Assembly (NCBI GenBank): GCA_009823395.1
Contig: CM020501.1
Location: 31,225,361-31,289,360 of the forward strand
Direction of reading: 5' to 3'
Origin: Thamnaconus septentrionalis
Taxonomy: Eukaryota > Chordata > Actinopteri > Tetraodontiformes > Monacanthidae
Length of the DNA: 64,000 nt
Shown: one piece after another, positions 23,733 to 35,800 of the stretch
Layout of the letters: each line of letters begins with the position of its first letter
Position numbering within the stretch: the stretch's first letter is position 1
Program-made: the position numbers and the translations under genes
Notes under the pieces: model-generated
Told to the model about the DNA's origin: nothing
What the model saw: the letters and a program-made list of their open reading frames with translations, nothing else
The model's database searches: none

Positions 23733-26700
23733 TCAGAGGATTCGAGGAGCAGATCTGTCATTGGTTGTCGTAGGCCGAAGCTTCACAGTGGCGAAGGGGT
23801 TTGTGCCCCTGAAAACAACGGTTGCAAGTGTAGTATTATACATGACATTTATCATTGATGTCCATACAGGCACTTTTGAACATGAGAAACTCACACCAGG
23901 CATGAGTGCTTTGACAGGACACTCTGATGAAATGTGAAGTCTGATGCTTACCTTGGGAATAGTGGATTTTGGAGCGGCTCCTGGGGCGATAAAGCCTAAA
24001 ACAAGATCAATGGAACTTATGAAGGACACTTGATGAACCTTTCTTGAATAACCAATAAATATGCTCGAAATGCATTGAGTGCATCTGAAGGGACTGAGCC
24101 CTGGAACAGAGCCAGGCTCGTTCAGAGTGAGACGCTGAACACGTTCCACAAGTCACCACATTTGTAACACACGTGAAGACTGGTGAAAAAATTTGATTTC
24201 TAAAAAAAAATCAACTTCTACAGACACAAAAAACAAACCTGTGGCCACTATGAAGGTCAACAAAGATTCACGACCTACAATTTATACACTGACACTCCTC
24301 TCAAAAACACACAGGGATTGCGCAATTTGCATATGTATACAAAAAGAATTTTTAAAGGCTAAAAAAACTTGTCCTTTTTATTTTTAGGTAACCGGAAATC
24401 AATAAAGCCTTTGATTATTTTTAAACATTACATATTCATCCATGCTGATTTTTGATGACTGAAGTGCCATTAAAGAAAACATGAGAGCTCCAGAGTCGCC
24501 ACACAGACACACATGGCTTTAACCTTTTTCTTTGGCCAGAATTATGGGAATCCCAGTGACTTTTTTTTTTTTATATATGTGTATATAAACGGTAATAAAG
24601 GTGCACCAATCAACAGACATGATTTTTTTTTTCCCATGGTTAATAATTGCCAGCAGAGGGTAGAAAGGGTGCAGAGGGCGAGGTGCCACTCATTCCTGCT
24701 TGCAGGGTTACCTCTGACTACTACTGATACATCACCATGATTCTCAGAAGCAACAACACATGACATTCTTTAACTGGTACCTGTGCATCACCAAGGGTGT
24801 CAGCCTTCCTGCTGGGCAGGGGAGACTCTGTGTGGGAAACCACTGAGGTCCTCCTGATGTTCAGACTGGTGGGACGCGGTGCTGCTGCCACCGGATGCGG
24901 AGGCTCAGCGTGGCTCTTTGTCCCACAATGCTTTGCTTCCGTGGGCAGTTTGAGCTTCTTCTCAAGCAGAGGGGGCGCTGTTCCAATGTCTGCAGATGCC
25001 CGGCGCTCCGCCGTGGCTGGCGGCTGCAGGCCACTGATTTCCGTCGGGCACAGGAGGTTGTTCATACTGTTGCGCCTTGCAGAACCATCCCTAAAGAGTC
25101 AAAGCATAGCATCTCGCAAACCAAGAGGGATAATACAAACAATATGGGTAGAATTTGTGATTATACATTTCATTTTGTACGCCACCTTGCTGTTAAAGAG
25201 TGGGATAAATCTTCAAAAGGGGCCACGTAAGCAGCAGGAAACCAGCCCTGGCTTTAAGGGACCCAAGAAAGACACACAGGATGAGATCAGCTGGAAACAT
25301 CGGATCTTGTGGTTCATTTTCGTGGTAGATTTTTTTTTTTTTTACCAAGTTTCCATTTCGAGAATAAAGCTGAAATTTTGTAAATCAAATCTAAATTTCG
25401 AGAATAAGGTCCAAATTTTGAGATTAAAGTCGAAATATTGAGAATAAAGTGGACAGGCTCTGCACACAATCCTGGTGGAGGACTTCCGTTTTCGCCACTT
25501 TCCTGTTCGACTTCATTCACGAAATTTAAACTTAAAACTCAACATGGAAACTTAAAAAAAAATGTCGTCCTCGTAATATTTTTTCTTCTTCTGGCCCTCA
25601 TCCTCTGTGGTAGCTTTGCCACCTCTAGGTTAGATAGATAGTAGAACAATATTTATGGGTGACCTCCACTAAACACAATGATTTTATTGGTCTGATTTTT
25701 TTGAGCGTCACTAATGAAACAGTATCTTGGGAACAGTGACAGTGACAGTTATCACAAAACCATATCCACACTATGACAGCAACCCGATCACCTCCTGACT
25801 TCCAAGCACCCTGAGTCTGCAGGCCTTACCTGAGGCTGCTCTCAGTGCGCCCGTACAGCCAGCCGTTGCAGGGCTCCTGGACCAGGACGGTCACCGTCTC
25901 TCCAGGGGTGAAAGGTAGAAGCTTTGGATTGGATGAGGAGGGGTGATGCACCAGAGCCCTCATGGGTCTCCCTCCACTCAGACCCAGAGACTCCCCCACT
26001 GAGCTGGAGCGAGAGCGGCTGAGGAGGGGAGATGGTGCTGGACCAATAATGAGAAGCTTCATCTACTTTGTGTTATTACAGGTCAGGGGTTGGCAACCCT
26101 CACTATCAGAAGAGCCATCTTGCCCCATCCACCAGGGGTCGCTACCGCCCTCTGGCACATTTTACAACCCACTGTGGCCCCACCAGTCACTCAGTTTCTC
26201 CAGCCCTGCTCTAGAGACCTCTAGAGATTAATTCCATTAAACTACAAGTGGCGTCCGTGAAGGTCAAACGGTCTCTCACCTCTGGAGGGGATGCGGCCCA
26301 GAGCCTGCTGCTCCCTGGTGGCCCAGGACATGTCCTCATCTCTTCCCAGCGCCTGCAGTGTGGAGCCCACTGAAGCACCCAGCTGCTCAGACAAACCCTG
26401 CAGATGAACATTTAGACATGTTTTTACTGACGCTGTCATTTGGAAGAGAAATCAACATTGGATTTTGGACACAGTGGATATCAGGAAACGCAGCCCCATG
26501 ACCAGGAATGACCAGGAATGACCAGGAGTGACCAGGAGTGACCAGGAGTGACCAGGAGTGACCAGGAATGAGGGACGAGGGAGCCTGCGACCTGTCCCAC
26601 ACCTGGGACATCATTGCTTCATAAATTACAAATGTTTCTCTGACTTTTAGGTATTCACCACAGTAAGTTCACTTTTTCATATTCTCATACTGATACGCTG

Positions 26701-29700
26701 CACTGTAAAATATACAGTGCATCCTGAAAGCCAATTCTGATCAAATTTGATACTCAATGGTGAATAAAATATCACTACTAAATAATAAGAAAAATATATT
26801 ATATTTTAAAAGACCAAGGCCAGACCGGATGCTGGTAAGAAGTCAACTTGAGTTTTCTCTCTTTTGATGCCACTTGCATCAATTGCTCTGCACCAGCAGT
26901 TACAACTGACATTAATCACCGAATGAGCATCTGCAAATGTAAATGAGTCATTATTATTGTTCCATCCTAGGCTGTGCCACTGCTTCAAATTTCTGATTTC
27001 CTGAGATAACTTTGTCTGTACAGAATGGAAGTGAACCACGATGCTCACACTGGAGCGACATCATTGCTTCAAGCACAACATGCAACAACCTGTGTCTCTT
27101 GATTCAAGTAAGTAGGAGTTCGTGGTCTTAAGCCTCTGGTGCCCATTACTTTATCCTTCCATCCATCAGCCTTCTGCTGGAGAGATGCACCAGTCTGGAA
27201 ATAAAGTGAAAGTCTTATGAACAATAAGACAATAAGAACAATAAGATAAGATAAGCAGTGTGAAAATAAAAACAAATCTGAAATACTGTTGTTTCTGTTT
27301 TCTACTTATTAAAATATATCCTGTACAGCCTTTCATATATTTTTTGAGTTGAGTTTATAGAATTTTAATTAATGTAGCCACTCTTTATTTTTCTTTTCTT
27401 AATTTCTATTTCACTTTAACACGCTTTTACATTTTGTTTTCTGTTGGATGATGTTTAACTAGTGACTGAATGAGCTAATGGCTGTAGACCGCGTCTGATC
27501 GTTATTGGTTGGTACCATTTCGAGGCATTCAGCCCAACCACCAGGGGTCCCCAGCAGTCAAAGAAAGATCATCAGGACACATGGGAGCATAGTGCTGATG
27601 TTTGCCTCTTCTAACATTTGTTGTCACATAGAAAATTGCAATAAGTGGACACCTTCCTAAGCTTCCAGGTGCTGCGTGCGCGCCCACCTTGTTGACGAGG
27701 AAGAGCAGCGACTGGGTGAGTCCACAGTGCTTCTCTGCCAGGAAGCGGTACCTCCTCTCCTCCTCCTTCAGGATCCCCTGCTGGCTTTGCCTCAAGTACA
27801 GAAGGTAGTCACTGTTCTCCTAAAGACATCATTCCCATATAGACACACATGCACATTGTCAGAATATTTAAGAAATGCTATCATCGATTAAAAAAAGGTT
27901 ATATTTTTCATGAATTTATTTTATGATGAATTGTTATGGTTGAAACTACCAGCGAGTCTTTGAAGGCTCCTCGTCTGAGCTGTTTCTCAAGAGCTTCAGC
28001 TTGATTCCTCACCTCCAGTTCATACACTCTCCGACTTCCCTGACAACGATGGAACATTTAGATTTTTAAAATGTACAAAACAAGAGTTTCAGAAAAATGT
28101 AAGTTTTTAAAAGTGAAGCGTTCCAAATAGAAAACATCTCTAGATGAACCTGACCAAATAACATTCCAACTAAGAGGTTATTATCTCAACCTACTGCCAC
28201 ACTTTGGTTTGTACACAGGGAAATGTAGCTCGTTACGAAAGTGATCTACCAATCAGGCAATATGAAGTAGTCAAAAAATGAAACTCATCATTTCATTCAT
28301 TTGATTGCATCAATTCGCAGAGAAAATGCATCAACTCACTTCAATGTACTCCACATCCAACTTGACATTTTTCTCCATTGCTTGCAGAACCTCGACCTCG
28401 AACCATTTAAACTGGAACAGTCATTTTAATCAGTATTGACAACAAGAAAAAACTTAAACAAGAGGTTCTGTTGGACAAAATGACGGTACAAATGGATCAA
28501 AACATCGAGGTATATGTGGCAACAAGTACTACACAGCAGATGTGCAGGCGGAGGGATACTCAATAGGATGACAAATGTGGAGTAAAAGTAGGCAGTAAAA
28601 TCACTGATGACTCCACAGATTGAATGATTATTTAGAGTTACAGTTAAATAAAAATGAGATAGTAAAGTACTGACCAGTCCCTCCATCTCTGCAGTGAGTC
28701 TCCTCTGTGTTTCTGAGATTTGGATCAGGACGTCTCCTAATCCAATCAAGACAGAATCAACATACTGCTGAACAAAGAAGACATCTCAAAATTTATAACA
28801 GCAGGAGTTGTGCAAATACACGTACAATTGCCCATTGAGTAGATATGTCACTAGAAGAAGAAGAAGAATTTGTTTGCCATCATAAAAGGACACAAAGATT
28901 TCCTCAGGGTCTCCTCGCGGTGGGACATGCCTGGAACACCTCCCCAGGGAGGAGACCTCTGCAGGGAGGAGACCTCTACAGGGAGGAGACCTCTACAGGG
29001 AGGAGACTTCTCCTCTGCAGGGAGGCGTCCCCTGGTTTTCACCTAATGTAATGTCCAGGGCAGATCATTATGAGGACGCCAAACCTGGTTCAGTCTTGCA
29101 ACCCTGATGTTCTGCTACTTAAGTTCCACCTGCTTCACTCTGTCACCAGCACACACTCTGCTCTACTGCTTGGTATTGCTGTGCAGCTGCTCTGTGCTAC
29201 CCATCATGTTATTTCGTGATCATTTTCACGTTATAATGCCCGATACTGAGCCCCGTTTTTTTTTTTCTAGTGTGGCAGCAACTCAATTGAAAAAAAGAAG
29301 CCACAACAGGACAGAGATTCAAAGGACTTTTGGGATTCTAGAACCTAGTTGAATTGACAGTAGCTCTAAAATCTGTGCACAAATGCAATAAAGCACTTAT
29401 TCTGTGATTTGTTCTAATTACTACAGAAGCGCACTGCTGCCACACTAGAAAAAAAACAGGACTCAGTATCACGTTATGACATGGAAATGATTACGAAATA
29501 ACGTGATAGTTTCATGTTTTTACGTGAAAATTATTACGAAATGTGAAAATTATCACGATACGTTTTTGCGTGAAAATGATCACAATGATCATTTCACATT
29601 TTTACATTATATTTTTCACGTTACTTTATGAAATTTTCACATTATAATTATTATAAAATTATCTCAAAATAACGTGACAGTTTCACATTATAACGTGATA

Positions 29701-31454
29701 TTGAGCCCTGTTTTTTTTTTTTTCCTAGGATGGCAGCAATGTGCTTCTGTAGCTTTCTAAGCAGCTTGTCTGCTCAGATGATGGAAGTGTATACAAGTCT
29801 TTCATATTATGTCTTGGCTATTGTTGCTAAATGTGTTTGAGTGAATACACTGAGTCCAGCTGAAAGGCAGCACCCATCTATAATTTAGAAGCTGTCATCC
29901 AATAGGAGGCCTGACCTTGCTGTGGTTCTCTACCTTCTGTGCGAGCCACTTTTGAAGAAATGTCTATCACAAGGTCACTTCAGCTATATGAGAGCCGGTA
30001 TGTGTGTTGACGTGCGGACACCCTTGAAAGTGAAATGTTAGCATTGTGGACTTCACACTTTGCCATGCTGTTCCGAATATCCAGTGAAAAATGCATTCTG
30101 ACCAAACAATCTGAGAGAACATTACATTGTCCAAATTGTAATTGAAAGACGTGCACTTACCAATAGAGTGAGAGGAGAGGGTGTTAAGAGCATGGTCACC
30201 CATCTTAGCAACAGCACTGAAGTAGGCCTCACTGCAAACAGCCAGGGCTGGCAGAGAAATCCAGACAATAGACCAAACAATAGAAACTCATTCTATTCAT
30301 TCGCAGCACAGAAAGTTTGCCTGATTCTAAATGGGCTTCTCTTCTAATCCATTGTTAAAAATAAATAAATAAAAAAAAGCCCCTCTGAGCTGAAGTGTGA
30401 TACATAGTTTAGTTTAGGAAACAGCCAGTGGGTTTAGTTTTACATTTTCCCTTGAGAAACAACACGGTAAATGAGAACTAGAGATACTCCCTGCTCAGCA
30501 ACACGTCAGTGTAACAAGCAATAAACATCCTGGAAAAATGGGCACTGGGGAAAAAATGATTTTAAAACACTGGTATCTCAAAAAAAATGGAAAATGGAAA
30601 TTAAATAAAATTTGCATTGAACCATAAAAGTGACTGAAATTGGTGATGGATTGTTGGAATGAGAGCAAAATTCACTATTACTAAAAAAAACAAAACAAAA
30701 AAAAAAACAACTAATAAAACTAGATGACTTGTTGTATATGTTGCCTTTATGAGAGACACATAGCCGAGGTTCTCCCGGGGTCGTCTGGCTCCTCCCAGAA
30801 TCCAGAACGATGCAACTGAGGCAGATTTTCACAGTAAGATTGTCTGGAGGCGTGAGTTTGAATGTTTGTATTTCTCTGAGTCTATGCAATAAAGTAGTGA
30901 CCAGTGGTCCAGGGTGTCGCCCTGCCTTCACCCAGTGACAGCTATTAACTAGTTTCTGTTAAATGTTGCCTGGTGCCATCAGTCATTGGTGTTTTCATTT
31001 GTGTGTGTTTTTTTTTTATTATCAACGCAAAGATTAAATGATCTTAAACAACGTAACTGAGTGAGCAATGTCACGCAATGTAAATGTGATTGAAATGTGA
31101 CTCAATTCGATTGCAAACTTTCATTTTCACTCTGGGATTTTTATATCCAGCCATCAGGTTGAAGAGCAGCCCACCAGTGATGAGCTCACATACCTTGAAA
31201 AGCTTTGACGTAACTGTTTCCAAGGTCAACAAGCTTCTGGAGACCAGGATTGAAGTGCTCCATTAGATCCTACAGGTAAAGAAACAGGTTAATACTGATG
31301 ATACTAACCCAGGTCCAAGTCATTCCTCTCAGGTTATTATAGTCCACCTGACAGAATGACGACACCATAAACAGAAAACTAGAAGACGACAGAAACTCAC
31401 CCCATAAATAGATAATGTTGATCTGTGTAGCTGGTCACTGCTGGGTCCTGACAT
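23733..31454 (-). CDS. baiap2l2: BAR/IMD domain-containing adaptor protein 2-like 2 (I-BAR protein)
   Basis: I-BAR adaptor that shapes plasma membrane protrusions and links them to actin. In mammals it acts in epithelia and hair-cell stereocilia. Coding exons, in transcript order, are 31454-31401, 31269-31194, 30247-30161, 28735-28674, 28411-28340, 28039-27950, 27819-27688, 27194-27090, 26397-26280, 26037-25830, 25251-25186, 25090-24781, 23995-23952 and 23808-23733. All phases agree and the product is 499 aa (human about 529). The IMD spans residues 1 to about 226, including FNPGLQKLVDLGNSYVKAF, SETQRRLTAEMEGL and ERRYRFLAEKHC. SH3 is at about 292-352, from RALVHHP to QGWFPAAYV. A Ser/Pro-rich linker follows. 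The C-terminal 24 residues, with NPFATVKLRPTTTNDRSAP, nearly match the human tail, which settles the identity. Exon 25251 needs the upstream of two nearby AG acceptors. Confidence 0.96.
25355..25450 (+). repeat. About 20-bp tandem repeat, TTTCGAGAATAAAG type
   Basis: Four to five imperfect units of about 20 bp, each containing GAGAATAA or GAGATTAA, lie in the baiap2l2 intron between the two SH3 exons. They follow a long T run. Confidence 0.8.
26501..26570 (+). repeat. Decamer minisatellite ACCAGGARTG
   Basis: Seven consecutive 10-bp units in a baiap2l2 intron differ only by A/G at the eighth base. Confidence 0.95.
28947..29026 (+). repeat. 17-bp minisatellite GGGAGGAGACCTCTRCA
   Basis: About four to five units of 17 bp, with the last one diverged, lie in the baiap2l2 intron 28736-30160. 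No coding role is supported. Confidence 0.85.
29421..29752. mobile_element. Foldback element with about 60-bp inverted termini
   Basis: The left end CTACAGAAGCGCACTGCTG and the right end, read on the other strand as CTACAGAAGCACATTGCTG, match. The inverted match continues imperfectly through a poly-A stretch to the CTCA-TATCACGTTAT region, about 60 bp per arm. The interior is AT-rich with repeated TCACGTTAT words. No reading frame is present. A half-copy of the right arm lies just upstream at about 29,207-29,283. It is in a baiap2l2 intron. Confidence 0.8.
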
Positions 31455-32842
31455 TGTGGACAATTTAAAAGACGAAATGCTTCAAATAGAGAGGAATCAC
31501 ACAGGAGTGGACAAAAAAAAAAAAAAAAAAAGGGTTTCTGGTCTAAAAGCAGCGGGAGTTCGCCGGCCGCTGCAGGACCTAATTTGCTTTTCTTCCAAAG
31601 ACGAATCACACCCACCAAAACAGCAGCGTTGCCTCTGCCCTCAGCTCTCTACCTTTGTCATCAACATTTTTAATGGAAAGAAAAAGCGACTGCGCTCAGG
31701 AAGATGGAAAGGGATCAGGTGCAGTCATGGATACGAGCAGCCGGGCTCATTACTCATTAAAGCCCTGAAAGAGGAGGAGGAGGAAAAGCAGCTGCCCAAG
31801 CAGCACTGACGTCGACTGAAGGCAGTCGTCATGTACAGTCGCTCCTCATATCCAAGTCACATCCAATTTTCATGCAACATTCACATCACAACGAGTCAAC
31901 TGATTTGACAGGAACATTATGAAACTCACTGTATTATTCATATCAAATGTTCTGCGTGCAGCAGAAGCACTAATAGAAAATACGGGGATGGACAATTTGA
32001 ATTGAGTTCAATGTGAAGTTGCAGGATGCTGGATGAGCTGCCAAATAATAAATGCCAATGGTTCCACACAAAATAGAATAACAATTTGTGTCAAATAAAA
32101 TATGCAATGATTCAAATATTAATCAAACTTCAAATTAATTTCACAATAAACTTCAAATCAACAATTCATGTATTAACGTAATCCTAATAGAAAGAGTGAA
32201 ACTGAACTTGCATTGAACTGACAAAGGAGGCGTAGAGGAAGTCCCGCCCATCCTCGTCCCCTAAGCAACTTTAAAAAAAAAAAAAAAAAAAAATTGCATT
32301 TTTGTTAACTTTAATCTCTTGATTTTGACTTTAAAGTAGGAATCCTGAGATTAAAGTCCCATCTACTCCACCTGCTACTGCGAAAATATGGAAATGGAAG
32401 AACCTAAAACTTTGTAAAATGTGCCACTTTGCTGCCTGGTCTTCATTTTTTTTCTGTCTGGTGCTAAACAAATGATAAACAAATGATTACAGGCAGAGGT
32501 TACAGAGCTTCGCTGAATCTTAACAGGTTTGCAAAATCCTTTTTTCTCCTGATATTGCTTCTTATTGACTGTCTGCTAAACATCGTTAACTTGACGATGA
32601 TCTATCATTCGTTCATTCATTTGACCGCGGTGTAGTTTTCACCAAGGGCTGTGGAGCTGCGATGGAGAAAATGAATGGATCCCATTCAACAGAACAGTCG
32701 TCTTTGCCCTCCAAATATCAAAATATTTGATGAGGGCTTTGGTCTTGTTGTGCTTTTGTCAATTAGAGTGGTATCATATCTCATGGTGGTGGCATCTAAA
32801 TACGTTTAATAAATGAATGCATTTTTATATTCTGTCCCCCAG
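31455..32842. promoter_or_regulatory. Divergent intergenic region between baiap2l2 and dnhd1
   Basis: The baiap2l2 start lies at its left edge and the first supported dnhd1 exon at its right, so both promoters and 5' UTRs should be here. It holds A-runs at about 31,511-31,530 and 32,273-32,292. A short ATG-led frame at 32,662 (MEKMNGSHST...) has no obvious donor. No CpG island is evident, and the true first exon of dnhd1 was not found. Confidence 0.4.
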
Positions 32843-35800
32843 AGACTCTCAAGTCAAGATTTTCATCAAAGTTGTCCAAACAACTGTGTGGCACTTCTAC
32901 CTGCATCTCATATTCAAAAAGAAATCATGTCCGCTGCTCAATCCAAGGAAAAATCCTTCCTTCAGAACTCCCGGACCTTTGAGAAATGCATGTCTTGGCC
33001 TGGATCTAAAAGGAAGACAGATGACACTTTGCTGTCAGTCACCATGCCAGCACTGTGCCAAGAGCAGATGTTGCTGTCAGCAGGGCTTGTGGCCAGACCA
33101 ATTGCCAGCCATGCGCCACATATTGTTTCTGAGAGATCTTTATTGGTGGATGAATTACCACCAATGACAGCCCAAGGTGGACCAGGCAGATCTTCAGATG
33201 ACAGAAGATGTGCAGAACCTCAGTGCATGGCCCCAGGCTTTCCCAGCAAACTTGCTGATGGATCAACAGCTACAAGGTACTGATGGTGAATATGACTTGG
33301 TATGAACCAGCACACCAGTCATTCTGTGCAGTTTTGAAGGGGCACTAAGCAATTTCCACCAGTGTCAGATATAAAGTCATAAAAATCATTGGTATGTGAA
33401 GCTCAAGTGGTGTTAATTCTGGTGCAGGTCAATTGACATCTAGCGCCTTGTATCTGATTGTGCACAAAGCCGAACCTCCTATGTGTTTAAGTCAATATAT
33501 GGAATCTAGGCCTCCTCTCCTGCCTGGCAGGGCAGCTGCCCCACCGCCCCACCACCCTTATCAGTGGTGGGAAGCAGTATCCTCTTCAGTGGGCAAACAC
33601 ACTGCTTCAGAACTTCAGAACAGTGTGAATGTTCCCATTATTAATATTGAAATAAGACTTCTTCTTTTGGTTTACATGGAGCGCTCAGCTGTGTTCTCTA
33701 GCAGTGAAAAAAATTGTGCATTGCCACTTTAAAGGTTTTGGGTATTATTGTCAGAGTGAAATAATTACTACATATGCTAATTTAATTGTAGATTTGCCGA
33801 AGAAGTGGGTGTATGTTACAGAGGCGTATTGCATTGACTTGGAAAAAACAGCTTTTCTGATTAATTATTTCTGTTTTTTGGGGCAATTATTTTTTCCCCT
33901 ATTATTTGGAGTCATTTATTTTTTCTGTTTTTCTGACTAAATTTTCCCAGTTTTATTGCGGTAATTTTTTCAGCCCTGTTTTTCTGGGGGTTTTTTTTCC
34001 TCTTTTTCTGAATTATCGTAATACTTCAAAATGCCGTGAGAAAACCGTCAATCTTCAAGAGACTCTCACTGGATATGGTGACTCATGCTACTGTTTGCTT
34101 CCATTAAATCCAGCTCTCCATGAAGGAATGGATGCGACTGTTTCCGATGCTCTCTACACTTTGGGGAAAAAAGATTAGTCCGAAAAACAGAAAAGAAAAT
34201 TATTCAGAAAAAAAATTACCCCAAAAAACCAACCATAAAAATAAATTACCCTGAAAAACAACTTTTTTTTTCCCCAAGTGAATGCAGTACACTTCCCTGG
34301 TAACTTGACAGAAATAGTTGTGTAAAATATTCTGCTGATTACAGTTATGTTAATTCAGTCCAAAGGTGAAGAGAAAAACTAAAAAAGTGACAGCACATGA
34401 CAACATAAAGATCCCTGTGAAGGATGAAACGGAGAGCAAGCATGTGGTCCCACTCACTGGTGCAGAAGTGGCTCAGATGTTTACAGAGAAACGACACATG
34501 GGGAAATGGGAGCAATATTTCCTCAAAGAGATGGATGGCGACACCTACAGGTACACTAAAAGCACTTTGCCTTCAAGCTACACAAAAAATGTGCCTGCCC
34601 TTGGATGTACATGGTTCCACCAGAACTAAAGGCAGAAATATTGTTTGTCTGTAGACCATACGACCTGCGTGTGGTCGATTCCAACAAAGCTGGCTGCGAG
34701 CACTACATCTTCTCCCCCAACACGGTCATATATGTGACAGAGAAAGGCTATGGAGGACACATCAGCTTATCAGAGTGGTACAGAGAGTGTTTACTGTGGA
34801 AGGCTCTCCAGAAGATACCATTTTTCAGAGACTTTGGACTGCTGAAAGCTTTCACCTGGTGAGTATCAGCAAAGAAAAGCGTTTCTTCTCTTTGGTTTCA
34901 TCACAGGTTTGCTTCAAGGCCTTGTGTTTTCTTTGTGGCAGGTGGAACAGAAATGTTCGGAAATGGATTTTTGAGAGAAGGTGCAGCAATCTGCAGGACA
35001 TGCTGTTCATCTCTGTACCTCAGTTCAGAAAGGCTCTCTTTCTGCTGACCGGGTGAGTTACTTTCAATAGTTCAATTAATCGAATCATTAAGTAAGTGGA
35101 AGGCTGCCTTTGTGTTCCAATACATTATTGTGTAGCTACATCTGTACCATAGTATGATTAATTATTTCTTTTTTTTCGGGGTAATTATTTTTTCCCCCTA
35201 TTTTTTGGCGTAATTTATTTTTTCTCGTTTTTCTGATTAAATTTTCCCAGTTTTATTGTGGTAATGTTTTTCAGCCCTGTTTTTTGGTTTTGTTTTTTCT
35301 CTTTTTTCTGAATCATCGTGTTACTTCAAAATCCCGTGAGAAACCGTCAGCTTGCAAGACACTCCCACTGGATCTATACCATAGTATGGTACAGATGTTA
35401 GACTTTAACGCAGGCCCTGATGTCTTCACAATGCTGGTTTAACAGGGTAGCAGAAGAACTGAAAGAGTCCCATCTGCTGCCCCAGGAGGAGGCCAAGATG
35501 TTCACCATACTGGAGTTGAGAACAGCATTGACCAACTTGAATCAACGGCGTCTGCAGATCCTTGAGAAGTTACATCAGTGCCGAGCTGTCATCTTCACTG
35601 TGGTACTTTATACTGCATTCTTTTTACAGAGTCAAACAAGAAACTGTCAAGATTGATAACTCAGGGGTACATTCAGTCCTTCAGTCTTAAAACTGGCATC
35701 AGCACCAGATGATTCAATGATGACAACTCATCAGAATTAGAAAACAGAAAAGTACCAACAAGATAAGCTTGTTGTTTTTGAACTACGCTATCAGCATTTG

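Noticed and set aside
23952..24149. A 138-codon minus frame joining the last two baiap2l2 exons by read-through
   Set aside because: The frame shows the C-terminal motif but reads the penultimate exon out of frame. With introns removed the exon reads ALSPQEPLQNPLFPR and matches the family.
32662..32740. Short ATG-led frame as the first dnhd1 coding exon
   Set aside because: It ends in a stop without a convincing donor that would match the phase of the exon at 32,843.
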